From positions 6,510,001 through 6,574,000 of the forward strand of contig OY969623.1 of NCBI GenBank assembly GCA_963701675.1: DNA of 64,000 nucleotides, given 5' to 3'. Origin of the DNA: G963701675 sp963701675 (lineage in GTDB: Bacteria > Planctomycetota > Planctomycetia > Gemmatales > Gemmataceae). The translations under genes and the position numbers were made by a program. Below the pieces are notes generated by a model. It made no database searches. It was not told the DNA's origin and saw only the letters and a program-made list of their open reading frames with translations. This document shows, in pieces, positions 16,528-26,823 of this stretch. The first letter of the stretch is position 1, and every line of letters starts with the position of its first letter.

Positions 16528-19500
16528 TGAATCGCACCTCCCGTGGAACGAGAAGAATCCGCCATTTCCATCGATAATGAATCGATTGCGGGGTCAGTTG
16601 CTTCGCGTTGTGCGAGACGAGCGATGGCGCGTGACGCGTGTCTCGGCCGAAGCACTAACGAGTCCTGTGCAACATTCATCGCCGCCCTGTTCGATGTCCG
16701 CAACTTCGCGGCGGCCGGCGTCAATTTCTGTGTCCTGGAGTCGGCGCCCAATGGGGCGAATCCGTCGACCGCAGGCGGTCCGCCGCCGATCGGCAGCGGT
16801 GGCCAGTCGGCGGCGTTGCGCAAGACTGACAGGCCTTGGCCTTCGCCTATCACGGCGTCGACGAATCCGTCGTTGTTAAAATCGCCAACGACCATGTCGC
16901 CGGCACCTCCGCCGACGGCGTAACGGATCGCGGGTTGGAACGTGCCGTCGCCATTCGCAAGAAACAAGCTAACGATGCCTGCGTAGTATGACCCGGTGGC
17001 CAGCACATCGAGCTCGCCGTCGTTATCGACGTCAGCCAGCCGTACTTCTTGCATCGAACCGAGGACGCCATAGTTGACGGACGCTGCAAAAGCGCCTCCT
17101 CCCGTTCCGATAAGGATGCTGAGCGTGGCATTGTCCGGACCGCTGATCACAGCGAGATCGGGAATCGAATCGCCGTTTAAATCCCCGGCTCGGATATCGA
17201 CCGGCGAAGCGGTCGCCGTATAGGTGCCGCCGGATTGGAAGGTGCCATCAGCGTTGCCAAGCAGCACACTCACATTGTCCGAGCCGTTGTTGACGACCGC
17301 AATGTCTTCAATACCGTCCCCATCCAAATCCGCGACAACATGGTCCGCCGGATGGGATCCGACCGGATAGCTGACCGGTTGCTCAAACACCGCATTGCCC
17401 GCACCGAACAAAATGCTAATGGTCCCAAATGCGATTTGGTTGGACACCGAAAGGTCCAAGATGCCGTCCCCGTTGAAGTCGGACACCGACGCCGCGACGG
17501 AGGATTGCCCCGTTGGATAGTACGTCGGAGCGGCAAATCCACTTCCGGTATTCAAGAACGGGCTCACAGAATCGTTTTGTCCGTTGATCGTAATCACATC
17601 GAGGGCGCCATCCGAATTGAAGTCTCCGGCAGTAAGTGAGTCGGTGACCGCGGCGCCTTGGTAGAGAACTGCCAGACTAAATGAGCCGGTGCCCGTTCCG
17701 TGTAGCACGCTAATGCCCGGCAGCGATCGATTCTCCACGACGATATCGAGAATACCGTCGCCGTCAAAGTCCCCAAGATCGCCGGATGCCGCAGCGCCGG
17801 GTCCATTGGCGCCGTAGTGAACTTTCGGCTGGAATGTACCATTGCCGTTACCGAGCAAGACATCGACACCGAGGTATGGAATAACGACCGCAAGATCGTC
17901 GCGGCCATCGGCGTTGAAGTCGCCGACCAAGACGTCGTACGGGTCCGGACCGACTGGATAAGTAGCCGGTGGCTTGAACGATCCGTCACCGCGGCCCAAT
18001 AGCGCGGAAACGGAATTGCTAAAGATGCTGTTGGCGAACGCTAGATCAGGAATACCGTCCGCATCAAAATCTCCGACCGCCAAGGACTTGGGTCGATCGG
18101 TGAGGATCTGCGCGCCCAGCGTCGCGAAAGTACCGTCGCCATTGCCCAAGTAGATGCTTAACGACTTGCCGAACAAGTTGGCGGCAGCGAGGTCGGGCTT
18201 ACCGTCGAGATTGAAGTCGGCCGAGACGACTTGAATTGGGGAGTCACCCGAGAAGTACGCTGTTGGGGCTGTGAACGAGCCGTCTCCATTGCCCAGGAGG
18301 ATACTCACGGTGCCGCCTGTGGTAAAGTTCGCCACCGCGAGGTCCGGCTTGGCATCGGCGTTGAAATCCGCCACCGCTACGTAGGCCGCGCTGCTGCCGG
18401 CTCCGTAGAACTGCGGCGCGTGGAATGTGGCGTCCGCATTACCGAGGAGGATCGCAACTTCGCCGGACGAGAAGTTCGGCACCGCGAGATCGGGAGTTGT
18501 ATCGCCATTGAAATCGCCGACCGCGGCCGGGTGAGGCGTGTCACCCACCGGATACTGCGGCGGCTTTAGCGCGATCTCAAAGCTCGGCCCAGGCTGAATA
18601 ATTAAGGACGTATTGCGGAGCGAGGCGACATCCATCTTGCCATCGCCGGTGAAATCTCCAAGTTCTTGATCCGTACCTGCCTTCGAAGTGAATCCGCCGC
18701 AGGGCTTAAACGTCGCATTGCCTTGGCCGCACACGATTGGTCCATACGACGTGACAAAGTCGGTATGGCCGTCGTTGTTAATATCGGTCGGCGACAGGCC
18801 GCCTCCCGGTCCCTTGAAGAACGTCACCGCATTGAAGCTGCCGTCGCCGAAGCCTTCAAGCACACCGATGGAAGAGCCGTGCAACGTCAGAATGTCCAGT
18901 ATGCCGTCGTTGTCGAAATCGACAACCCCCGCTAATCCGGGACCGCCATTAATTGCGTAAACCGTCCGCCGCCGGAAGCTGCCCAACTGATTTCGCAGCA
19001 CCGTGATGCCGCTGTCACCGCCGACGCCGACGATGTCGAGGTCGCCGTCACTGTCGAAGTCCCCGGCGGCCAAGCTCCCGGCGTTGGCGGGGAAAGTCAC
19101 AGGAGGTTTGAAGGTGCCGTCACCGTTTCCATAAAGAAGCGTCAGGCCGCCTTCCGCAATGTCCAGCTTGCCGTCGTTGTTGAAGTCCTCCACTAACATT
19201 GCTTCGCTGCCCACGTTGGCAGCCATTTGCACGGGAAGGAAGGTGCCGTTGCCGTTGCCGAGTAACAACAGTGTCCCACCGCCGCTCCCGCTACCGTGCA
19301 TCGCGACATCCAGTGCGCCGTCGTCATTGAAGTCGGCCGTCTCCGCTGCGTAAACGATGGCTCCGGTGTCGAACCCAACTTTGGGCTTGAACGTGCCATC
19401 ACCATTGCCAAGCACCAAATACAGAATTTGCCAGGCTCCATTCGTGCCGCCGGTCCAGACTAGGTCGAGGTTGCCGTCGCCATCGAAGTCGCCGGCCGAA

Positions 19501-19904
19501 ATATCGTAAACATAACTGTTAACAGAATTCGTGATCGCCGCCGAGAATGTGCCGTTACCGTTGCCCAAGACGACTTTGATCTTGTTGCTTTCCCGCGCCG
19601 CCAAGTCGGTCTTGCCGTCGTTGTTGAAGTCGCCACGCACCAGGCCTTTGATGTCGGACCCGTTCATGTACTGGATTGCTGGCCCATAGGTGCCAAGGCC
19701 CGTGGCGAGCACGACTTTTAGCTCACCGGGGCGGGTATACGCCACATCGTCGAAGCCGTCGGCGTTGAAATCTTCCAAGACGCTCTCATAGGCAAAGACG
19801 TCGGCCGGATAGACCGTACCGGCAAAGAAACTAAGCAGCACGCGCCGTTCCAGCGTGTCAAGGGTCAGGCGCTGTTGTCGGGTCTTCATTATCCGTCGAG
19901 TCAT
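16524..19904 (-). CDS. FG-GAP propeller protein, 21 repeats, FRR box at repeat 7
   Basis: An intact 1126-residue protein. The start is the ATG at 19904 (MTRRIMKTRQQRLTLDTLERR, with GGAGA upstream); extending the frame to 19973 would only translate a palindromic repeat. VLLSFFAG replaces the usual VPSFFG. Twenty-one calcium loops run from EDFNADGFDD to GDFNNDGFVD, and RNQLGSFRRRTVYAING precedes loop 7. Two repeats are degenerate around SYGPIVCGQGNATFKPCGG, with a cysteine pair. The tail has NAADWPPLPIGGGP and SRAIARLA, but after IDSLSMEM it runs on as ADSSRSTGGAIQ, translating the leader of the next gene and ending in a four-base ATGA overlap. Confidence 0.93.
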   Translation of the reverse strand: MTRRIMKTRQQRLTLDTLERRVLLSFFAGTVYPADVFAYESVLEDFNADGFDDVAYTRPGELKVVLATGLGTYGPAIQYMNGSDIKGLVRGDFNNDGKTDLAARESNKIKVVLGNGNGTFSAAITNSVNSYVYDISAGDFDGDGNLDLVWTGGTNGAWQILYLVLGNGDGTFKPKVGFDTGAIVYAAETADFNDDGALDVAMHGSGSGGGTLLLLGNGNGTFLPVQMAANVGSEAMLVEDFNNDGKLDIAEGGLTLLYGNGDGTFKPPVTFPANAGSLAAGDFDSDGDLDIVGVGGDSGITVLRNQLGSFRRRTVYAINGGPGLAGVVDFDNDGILDILTLHGSSIGVLEGFGDGSFNAVTFFKGPGGGLSPTDINNDGHTDFVTSYGPIVCGQGNATFKPCGGFTSKAGTDQELGDFTGDGKMDVASLRNTSLIIQPGPSFEIALKPPQYPVGDTPHPAAVGDFNGDTTPDLAVPNFSSGEVAILLGNADATFHAPQFYGAGSSAAYVAVADFNADAKPDLAVANFTTGGTVSILLGNGDGSFTAPTAYFSGDSPIQVVSADFNLDGKPDLAAANLFGKSLSIYLGNGDGTFATLGAQILTDRPKSLAVGDFDADGIPDLAFANSIFSNSVSALLGRGDGSFKPPATYPVGPDPYDVLVGDFNADGRDDLAVVIPYLGVDVLLGNGNGTFQPKVHYGANGPGAAASGDLGDFDGDGILDIVVENRSLPGISVLHGTGTGSFSLAVLYQGAAVTDSLTAGDFNSDGALDVITINGQNDSVSPFLNTGSGFAAPTYYPTGQSSVAASVSDFNGDGILDLSVSNQIAFGTISILFGAGNAVFEQPVSYPVGSHPADHVVADLDGDGIEDIAVVNNGSDNVSVLLGNADGTFQSGGTYTATASPVDIRAGDLNGDSIPDLAVISGPDNATLSILIGTGGGAFAASVNYGVLGSMQEVRLADVDNDGELDVLATGSYYAGIVSLFLANGDGTFQPAIRYAVGGGAGDMVVGDFNNDGFVDAVIGEGQGLSVLRNAADWPPLPIGGGPPAVDGFAPLGADSRTQKLTPAAAKLRTSNRAAMNVAQDSLVLRPRHASRAIARLAQREATDPAIDSLSMEMADSSRSTGGAIQ

Positions 19905-19921
19905 GTTTGATTCTCCATGTC

Positions 19922-19960
19922 TAGCGGTGGCTCGCAGAGCCGCTCTGCGAGCCGTCGCTA
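19922..19960. repeat. REP-like palindrome
   Basis: TAGCGGTGGCTCGCAGAGC pairs with CTCTGCGAGCCGTCGCTA around a CG centre, with one short mismatch. It fills the 69-base junction between the genes at 16524-19904 and 19974-23389. It is related to 661-691. Confidence 0.75.
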
Positions 19961-19973
19961 AACAAGCTGCCAA

Positions 19974-22900
19974 TCAATCGGTCGAGAACAAATCAAACGC
20001 CGGGTCATTCGCTTTGATCGGTGCGACACGGGCGATGTGGCGCACGGCATGCTTCGTGCGCGGCGATAGGGCGGTGGCGTCTGCAAGCGCGGACTGATTC
20101 ACGGACTCAGCTGAAATCGGCTTTGGAGTCACGGTCGGGCTGATTGATTCCGACGGGCGACTGATGTTCAACGGTGCAAACGGCCGCGGCCCGCCGCCGA
20201 TCGGCATCGGCGCCCAATCGGCGCCGTTGAAGAGAATGGAAAGGCCGTCGTCCGTATTGGTGGCGAGGTCGGGAAATCCGTCGCCGTCGAAGTCGAACGC
20301 CACCAACGCTTTGGCAAATTTGCCGGCGACGTAGCTCAAGGGCGCTTGAAGCGAGCCGTCACCGTTTCCAATCAGTACCGTCACCTTGCCGGCCGGAATT
20401 TCGTTGGAGACTGCTACATCGAGCTTACCGTCTTGGTTGAAGTCGGCGACGACGACATCGCGTGGCGCCTCACCAGCGGTGTAGTTAACGGGTGCTTGGA
20501 ATGTACCGTTGCCGTTGCCGATGAGAACGCTAGCCGTTCCGGAAAGGTTCGCCGAAACCAAATCGATCTTGCCGTCGCCGTTGAGATCACCCATGGCGAG
20601 GGCCTTGGGAGCAATCCCCGAAGCGAAACTCAGGACGCGGCGGAAGAAGCCCGTTCCAGTGCCACGCCAAACGGATATCGAACTGCTGCCTTCGTTGGAA
20701 ATGGCAAGATCCAGCCGGCCGTCGACGTTGAAATCTGCAACCACCACGTCAGACGGCCCAGCACCGACGACAAAGTTCTGAGGCGCGTTGTACGTGCCGT
20801 TACTCTTGGCGATCAATACGGTCACCGAGCCGCCACTGACGTAGTTGGTCATCACCAGGTCGGGCCGGCCGTCGTTGTTGAAATCGCCGGTGGCGACCGC
20901 TAACGGGTTGATGCCGGCGATATAGTTCACGGGAGCGATGAAGCTCCCGTCGGCACGACCCATCACGGCATGGAGCTTGCCATGGTTTCTGACCACCACG
21001 TCGAGATCGCCGTCACCGTCCAAGTCGCCTGCGGCTATACCCGCGGGCGATTCGTCGGTGAAATATCGCACGCGCGGCTCGAAGGTGCCGTCGCCTCGTC
21101 CTAGAAACACGGTGAACACCCCGGAATTGGTGACCGCGATATCGACATGGCCGTCGTTGTTGAAATCTTCAACATCACCGCCTAAAGACTGGCCGGCCAC
21201 CGTGAAAATCGGGAATTGGAAGCTGCCGTTGCCGTTGCCGAGCAAGATTCTCACGCCGCCGCTGGCGCCGCTGTCGGTGACGGCCAGGTCTGGATCGCCG
21301 TCTTCATTGAAATCAGACGCCATGACGTTCCAGGGAGTTGGTCCGCTTGAAGTATCGAGTTTCGGCGCGAAAGTACCGTTGCCATTTCCCAAGAAGACGC
21401 TTGCCGTCTGGGAGCCGATGTTGACGGTGGCGACATCAGCCCGGCCGTCACTGTTGAAATCACTGACGACCACATCATTTGGCTGCGAACCGGTGGCGTA
21501 CGCAACCGCGGGTTGGAACGTCCCGTCGCCGTTGTTCAGGAAGACGTTGATGACCGATGCGCTGGAAACACTCAGGACGATGTCGTCGTCGCCATCGGCA
21601 TTGAAATCGCCGATGGCGAGTCCGGTTGGTTTGTTCGTGGCCGCGTATTCTACCGCCGGGAAGAAGACCCCGTCACCGCGGTTGATCAGAACGGTCAGGA
21701 ATCCAGGACTGTTTACCGTCGCCAGGGCAAGGTCGGGGTAGCCATCGTTGTTAAGGTCCGCAGTTTCTACGTCGTTTGGGCCGCCGACGTTGTAGTTGGT
21801 ACTGCCGCCAAATGTTCCGTCTCCGATTCCGAAGAACACATGGAGGTTGCCCGACGGTGAATTGCCGCTCGTAGCCGCGTCCAACGTTCCATCGGCGTCA
21901 AAGTCGGCGAGCGCCACGGTGCCGGGAAAATGGTTACTGGCGGCGTATGAATCCACGAAATCAAATCCGCCGTTTGGGCCTCCAAGCACCGTCGTGCCAG
22001 TGGCGTCAAATTGACTTCCGCTATAGACGACGTTAATGTCCGGTCTGCCATCAAGATTAAAGTCTGCGCCAACAGCGCCGGAAATCATAGCGCCGACGTT
22101 ATAGATGTGGGGTGGGCCGGAGAACTGGCCGCCCCCCACGCCGGGGAGGATTTGAATGACTCCCGCGTGTGGCAGAGCAACATCAGTTATGCCGTCGGCG
22201 GTATAGTCGTTGACGAGAATTTCGACGCCATTCAGACCGTATAACACTGCCCCCGTGAACGTCCCGTTGCCAAGGCCTCGCAGCACGTTGACCGTATTGG
22301 CCAGGTCATCCGCGACGACCACATCCGCAGCACTGTCGTTGTCGAGGTCCGTCACGAGTATCGCGCGCGTCGAGCCGCCGCTGATGTACGTCGCGGCTTG
22401 CTGAATCGAGCCGTCACCGAGGCCGAGAAACACGAACAGCTTCGTGCTGCCGGGGTTGCCGATCACCACGTCGAGATTGCCGTCACCATTGAAGTCCGCG
22501 CATGCAAGCGAGGTTGGGTTAGACCCGGCCGTGAATGTCACCGGCGCGGCAAATGTGCCGTCGCCGTTACCGAGTAAAATCCCGATGGTCCCGATCGTGT
22601 TGTGGTTCGCCGTGGCGATGTCGAAGTCGCCGTCGTTGTCAAAGTCGCCGCCGGAGAGCGCAATCGCTGCACCGCCTGCGTTGTATGCAACTCTCGGCGA
22701 AAACGAGCCGTCGCCATTGTTCAGATGCACGTTCACCTGGGCAGAGAACGGTGATGCCGAAACGAGATCGATGTCGGCATCACCATCGAAGTTTGCTGCC
22801 ATTAGGGCGTATGGAAACGAACCCGAGAAGTAGTCGTACGGAGCAGTGAAGCTGCCGTTACCATTGCCCAGATAAATTCGGATCCTTCCGAAGTTGGCAT

Positions 22901-23153
22901 CGTCGCTCACCGCAAGATCGGGCTTGCCGTCATTGTTCAAGTCCGCGATGGCGACACCCGAAGGGGCTTCGCCGGCCGCGTAGTTGACCGGCGGCTTAAA
23001 CGTGCCGTCGCCGCGACCGATGAGCACGCTGATCGTGCCGTTCGGAAAAGTGGAATTCGCGGCGACCAGGTCGATGATTCCGTCGGCGCTAACATCTCCC
23101 GCGGCAAGCGCGCGGGTGTTAAATCCGGTAGGGTAATGGGCACCGGACTGCAA
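19974..23153 (-). CDS. FG-GAP propeller protein, main part of a frameshifted gene (repeats 2-21)
   Basis: Contains 20 calcium loops, from GDVSADGIID to FDFDGDGFPD, and continues the first part at 22937-23389 across a one-base loss near 23170. The reconstructed gene has 21 loops, with the FRR box RGTGTGFFRRVLSFASG before loop 19. It is the closest relative of the gene at 6069-9491: repeats 1-3 and 18-21 are nearly the same in both, and both carry the variant NGADWAP in the tail. The tail ends VRHIARVAPIKAN and DPAFDLFSTD. A REP palindrome follows the stop. Confidence 0.83.
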   Translation of the reverse strand: MQSGAHYPTGFNTRALAAGDVSADGIIDLVAANSTFPNGTISVLIGRGDGTFKPPVNYAAGEAPSGVAIADLNNDGKPDLAVSDDANFGRIRIYLGNGNGSFTAPYDYFSGSFPYALMAANFDGDADIDLVSASPFSAQVNVHLNNGDGSFSPRVAYNAGGAAIALSGGDFDNDGDFDIATANHNTIGTIGILLGNGDGTFAAPVTFTAGSNPTSLACADFNGDGNLDVVIGNPGSTKLFVFLGLGDGSIQQAATYISGGSTRAILVTDLDNDSAADVVVADDLANTVNVLRGLGNGTFTGAVLYGLNGVEILVNDYTADGITDVALPHAGVIQILPGVGGGQFSGPPHIYNVGAMISGAVGADFNLDGRPDINVVYSGSQFDATGTTVLGGPNGGFDFVDSYAASNHFPGTVALADFDADGTLDAATSGNSPSGNLHVFFGIGDGTFGGSTNYNVGGPNDVETADLNNDGYPDLALATVNSPGFLTVLINRGDGVFFPAVEYAATNKPTGLAIGDFNADGDDDIVLSVSSASVINVFLNNGDGTFQPAVAYATGSQPNDVVVSDFNSDGRADVATVNIGSQTASVFLGNGNGTFAPKLDTSSGPTPWNVMASDFNEDGDPDLAVTDSGASGGVRILLGNGNGSFQFPIFTVAGQSLGGDVEDFNNDGHVDIAVTNSGVFTVFLGRGDGTFEPRVRYFTDESPAGIAAGDLDGDGDLDVVVRNHGKLHAVMGRADGSFIAPVNYIAGINPLAVATGDFNNDGRPDLVMTNYVSGGSVTVLIAKSNGTYNAPQNFVVGAGPSDVVVADFNVDGRLDLAISNEGSSSISVWRGTGTGFFRRVLSFASGIAPKALAMGDLNGDGKIDLVSANLSGTASVLIGNGNGTFQAPVNYTAGEAPRDVVVADFNQDGKLDVAVSNEIPAGKVTVLIGNGDGSLQAPLSYVAGKFAKALVAFDFDGDGFPDLATNTDDGLSILFNGADWAPMPIGGGPRPFAPLNISRPSESISPTVTPKPISAESVNQSALADATALSPRTKHAVRHIARVAPIKANDPAFDLFSTD

Positions 23154-23389
23154 TGTGCCAGCCCCGGCGCAAGAAGAATACTGACACCGCCGGAACCGCC
23201 GTAGCTGGCGACGGCTACGTCGCCCAGGCTGTCGCCGTTAAAATCACCGGCGGCCAGCGCCCGAGGTTGATTGCCGGCCGCATACGCCGCGCTCCCAAAG
23301 AAGCTCGGCACATCGCGCCGTTCCAGCGGCTCCAAGCTCAAACGTCGCTTCCATTGTTTTGTCGCAAGTCGAGAAAGTCGTCGAGTCAT
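22937..23389 (-). CDS. FG-GAP propeller protein, N-terminal part of a frameshifted gene (repeat 1)
   Basis: The first part of the gene at 19974-23153. MTRRLSRLATKQWKRR leads into LEPLERRDVPSFFG and the first calcium loop GDFNGDSLGD. Real coding stops after VSILL near 23170, where one G is missing from what should be GGCGCC (LLGAGAGTLQSGAHY in the restored frame). The remaining residues are out of frame and basic. The start has the conserved GGAGGAGTGATCCC leader. Confidence 0.78.
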   Translation of the reverse strand: MTRRLSRLATKQWKRRLSLEPLERRDVPSFFGSAAYAAGNQPRALAAGDFNGDSLGDVAVASYGGSGGVSILLAPGLAHCSPVPITLPDLTPARLPREMLAPTESSTWSPRIPLFRTARSACSSVAATARLSRRSTTRPAKPLRVSPSRT

Positions 23390-23396
23390 GGGATCA

Positions 23397-23403
23397 CTCC
23401 TCC
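23397..23403 (-). promoter_or_regulatory. Conserved propeller-gene ribosome leader
   Basis: GGAGGAG followed by TGATCCC and ATGACTCG. The same bases occur before the gene starting at 26823. Confidence 0.55.
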
Positions 23404-23424
23404 ATCATGGAATTGGCTCAGTAG

Positions 23425-26400
23425 CTAGACCAGTTCTTTCGAAAACAGATCAAATTCGCCCTCGGTTGTTGCAGGGGCTGCGAGACGGGCAATTGCGCGG
23501 CTGACGTGCTGCGGGCCAGTTGCCTTCGTTCCTTCCACATTCGCAGGCTCCATCGCAAGGGCGATTCGGGCAGCCCGTGGCGTCGTCGTGGGTCGGGGCT
23601 TGTCAGTGGTAGGGAAGACATCCAGCGGCGGGTACGGCCGCGGTCCATCGCCGATCGGCAGCGGCGGCCAGTCGGCGGCGTTGAAGAGGACGGCGAAGCC
23701 GTTCTCGTTGCCCGCGAGCAGGTCAACGAAACCGTCGCCGTTGAAGTCTCCGGCCGCAACATGTGCGGGCAGCAATCCCACGACGTAGCTCACGGGAGTT
23801 TGTAGTGAGCCGTCGCCGTTGCCGAGCATGATGGTAACAACGTTGGAGAAAGCGACATCCATCCGTCCATCGTTGTTGAAATCGGCCGCCACCAGCCGGC
23901 CCGGGACGCTGCCCGCGTCGTAACTCACCGGTGGCTGGAACGTACCGTTGCCGTTGCCGATGATTATGTTGACGTCGCCGACGAGGGCATCACCGACCGC
24001 GAAATCCAGTTTGCCGTCGCCGTTGAAGTCGGCCGTCACGAACGTCGTCGGCGCCGCGCCGGCGGCGAAGGTCAAGGCCCGGCGGAATCCACCGTTGCCG
24101 TTGCCCCGCCAGATGGTGAGCGTCCCGCTTCCCGAATTGAGAACCGCGAGATCGAGCCGGCCATCGGCGTTATAATCCGCCACCACGATGTCCGACGGAT
24201 ATGCACCAACGAGATAAGTGATTTTGGGTGTGAACGTTCCGTCGCCGTTGTTGAGCAACACGCGAACGGTGCCGGGGTCGGTATAAGTGGTCACGGCAAG
24301 GTCCGGGTATCCGTCGGCGTTGAAATCTTCCGCGGCCAGGGCGAACGGATCGTTGCCTGTGCTGTGTGTTGCGAATCCGGGAAACTTGCCGCCGGGTTCG
24401 CCGAGGACGACGCTGATGGTCGCGGCGCCGTCGTTTCCGATAACGATGTCGTTGATGCTGTCCCCGTTGAGATCCGAAATCGCTGCCGTTGTGGGCGCCG
24501 GGAAGCCGCTATGATGCTCGACGGGCTTGAAGGTTCCATCACCAATGCCAAATAGGATGCCGGCCGTCTTCGCTCCGTTGTTGATCGCGCTGTTCGCAAC
24601 TAACACATCCACGATTCCATCGCCGTTGAGATCACCAACGTCCAGGTCGAGCGGTGATGCTCCGGCAGCAAAGGACAGTGGTGATTGGAAGGTGCCGTCG
24701 CCATTGCCTAACAAGACGGCGATACTGCCCGCGCTGGTATAGATCAGGACCACCAGGTCTTCGCGGCCGTCCGCGTTGACATCCACCACCCGAACTCCGT
24801 GCGGGTTTTGGTTAGGCGAGGCTTGGTAATTGACAGGCGGTTTAAAGGTGCCGTTGCCATTGCCCACCAGGACCGTCACCGTATGATTGGGGCTGTTGTA
24901 ATTAGCGGTGGCAACGTCAAGAAATCCGTCGCCATTTAGGTCACCCGTGTCCAAAAAGCGCGGGCCATAGTCGGTTGCAAAGGAAACCGCCGGCTGGAAC
25001 GTGCCGTCGCCGTTACCTAGGGAAATGTGGGCAGTTGAGCCGCTGGAGCCGAGTGTCACAGCGTCGGGAATCGCGTCTTCGTTGAAATCGCCGGCCTCCA
25101 CGTCGCTATAGCCACCGAATGACGGCGTCAGCACTTGGAACGTGCCGTCGCCGTTGCCGAGCAGCAAGGCGTTTTCCGTCACCACATCGAGTCGACCATC
25201 CAGATTGAAGTCAGCAAGGTCCACGGCCTGGCTGCTCCCGCCCGCGGCGTAGATCGCCGGCGGCTGGTAATTACCCCCGCCCGTCCCGAACAGTACGGCG
25301 ACTCCAAACTGAGTTGTAGCCACTACGTCCGGAACTGCGTCGGCGTTCAGGTCCCCAATCGCCAGTCCGCCGACGTTGGCGCCGGTCGGAAACTGAGTCG
25401 GTGCGAAACCCGAACCGGCGCCGGTGTTCGACAGAACGGCAACGAGTCCACCGCCCTCGGTGGTCGTGGCCGCCAGGTCGAGGCGGCCATCGGCATCGAA
25501 ATCCGCCGCCGCTAGGTCGTTGAACTCCAATTCATTGCTGAAAGGAACACCCGGCTGGAATGTCCCGTCGCTTTTGCCTTTTGTCAGACTAAGCCAGAAA
25601 GGAGCATGAGCCATCGCGACATCAAGCACGCCGGCGCCGGTGAAGTCTTGCGTGAGGAGCGCGGTCGGCGGCTTCGTGACGTACTGAGTCGCCGCCGCGA
25701 AACGACCATCGCCGAGACCCAATACGATGGTGACAGCGCCGCCGGAGTCAGCGGAAATTAAGTCCTGCTTTCCATCATTATTTACATCGCCCACGCTGAT
25801 GGCGTGCGCGCCGTTGCCCGCCAGGTAAGACGTTTTTGGTTTGAAACTGCCGTTACCGCGCCCGAGGAGAACGGTAATCGTGTTAAAGTTCGCAAAGGCG
25901 AGGTCGCTCTTACCATCGTTATCAAAGTCACCCGTAGTAACCGAGGCAGGCTTGAAACCGGAATCATACGCTACCGGCGCCGCAAACGAGCCGTTACCGT
26001 TTCCGAGCAGGATGCTCACGGTCCCCGCGTTCACATAGTTCGCGGCGGCCAAATCCAAGTCGCCGTCACTGTCAAAGTCAGCCGCCGCCAGTGAGATGGG
26101 ACGCTGCCCCGCCGCAAACGTGAGCGGTGATTGAAACGATCCATTGCCGTTGCCGAGAAGGACCGACACCGTATTGGCGTACAGGTTCGCCGTCACCAGG
26201 TCGAAGTCGCCGTCGGCATCGAAGTCCCTCGTCAGCAGGGCGTAGGGAAATGAGCCAGTGGCATAGTCAACCGAGGTGGTGAAGGTGTCGTCACCGACGC
26301 CGAGAAACACTTTCACCTTGCCGGGTGAGGCGTCATTGGCGACGGCGAGATCGGCGATGGTGTCGCTATTGAAATCGGCGACGGCGGTGCCATACGGCGT

Positions 26401-26823
26401 TTCTCCGGCGGCATAGTTGACGGCCGGCTTGAACGTGCCGTCGCCGCGGCCGATGAGAACGCTAATTGTCCCGGCCGGGTAAATGGAATTCGAGGCGACG
26501 AGATCGAGGATGCCGTCACCGCTGATATCGGCCGCCGTGACCGACCGTGTCTGAGCACCTGTCGTGTAGTGGCCCGCCGGCTGCAGGGTGCCATCGCCGA
26601 CGCCCAGGAGGACGCTCACTCCTCCGGAGCCGCCGTAGTTGGCAACGACGGCATCGAGCGTGCCATCACTGTTGAAATGTCCGGTGGCCAAAGCCCACGG
26701 CAGCGCGCCCGCCGGATACGAGGAAGCGCCGAGGAAACTCGGCACGTCCCGGCGTTCCAGCAATTCGAGGATCAAGCCTCGGTTTCGAATCTTCAACGCG
26801 TGTCGAGATAATCGTCGAGTCAT
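23425..26823 (-). CDS. FG-GAP propeller protein, 21 repeats, FRR box at repeat 19
   Basis: An intact 1132-residue protein beginning MTRRLSRHALKIRNRG, then LELLERRDVPSFLG. Twenty-one calcium loops run from GHFNSDGTLD to GDFNGDGFVD; loop 8 (QDFTGAGVLD) lacks one acidic position. The box RGNGNGGFRRALTFAAG precedes loop 19. The first three repeats match those of 49037-52403 (FKPAVNYAAGE, YTTGAQTRSV) and of 6069-9491. The tail DVFPTTDKPRP and ANVEGTKATGPQHVSRAIAR is almost the same as that of the next gene upstream (26820-30236), although that gene belongs to a different FRR class. It ends EFDLFSKELV. Its ATG overlaps the upstream stop by four bases. Confidence 0.93.
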   Translation of the reverse strand: MTRRLSRHALKIRNRGLILELLERRDVPSFLGASSYPAGALPWALATGHFNSDGTLDAVVANYGGSGGVSVLLGVGDGTLQPAGHYTTGAQTRSVTAADISGDGILDLVASNSIYPAGTISVLIGRGDGTFKPAVNYAAGETPYGTAVADFNSDTIADLAVANDASPGKVKVFLGVGDDTFTTSVDYATGSFPYALLTRDFDADGDFDLVTANLYANTVSVLLGNGNGSFQSPLTFAAGQRPISLAAADFDSDGDLDLAAANYVNAGTVSILLGNGNGSFAAPVAYDSGFKPASVTTGDFDNDGKSDLAFANFNTITVLLGRGNGSFKPKTSYLAGNGAHAISVGDVNNDGKQDLISADSGGAVTIVLGLGDGRFAAATQYVTKPPTALLTQDFTGAGVLDVAMAHAPFWLSLTKGKSDGTFQPGVPFSNELEFNDLAAADFDADGRLDLAATTTEGGGLVAVLSNTGAGSGFAPTQFPTGANVGGLAIGDLNADAVPDVVATTQFGVAVLFGTGGGNYQPPAIYAAGGSSQAVDLADFNLDGRLDVVTENALLLGNGDGTFQVLTPSFGGYSDVEAGDFNEDAIPDAVTLGSSGSTAHISLGNGDGTFQPAVSFATDYGPRFLDTGDLNGDGFLDVATANYNSPNHTVTVLVGNGNGTFKPPVNYQASPNQNPHGVRVVDVNADGREDLVVLIYTSAGSIAVLLGNGDGTFQSPLSFAAGASPLDLDVGDLNGDGIVDVLVANSAINNGAKTAGILFGIGDGTFKPVEHHSGFPAPTTAAISDLNGDSINDIVIGNDGAATISVVLGEPGGKFPGFATHSTGNDPFALAAEDFNADGYPDLAVTTYTDPGTVRVLLNNGDGTFTPKITYLVGAYPSDIVVADYNADGRLDLAVLNSGSGTLTIWRGNGNGGFRRALTFAAGAAPTTFVTADFNGDGKLDFAVGDALVGDVNIIIGNGNGTFQPPVSYDAGSVPGRLVAADFNNDGRMDVAFSNVVTIMLGNGDGSLQTPVSYVVGLLPAHVAAGDFNGDGFVDLLAGNENGFAVLFNAADWPPLPIGDGPRPYPPLDVFPTTDKPRPTTTPRAARIALAMEPANVEGTKATGPQHVSRAIARLAAPATTEGEFDLFSKELV

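Noticed and set aside
16524..19973. Longer start at 19973 for the propeller gene
   Set aside because: The extra 23 residues come from the REP palindrome, and the ATG at 19904 has a ribosome site and the family start MTRR.
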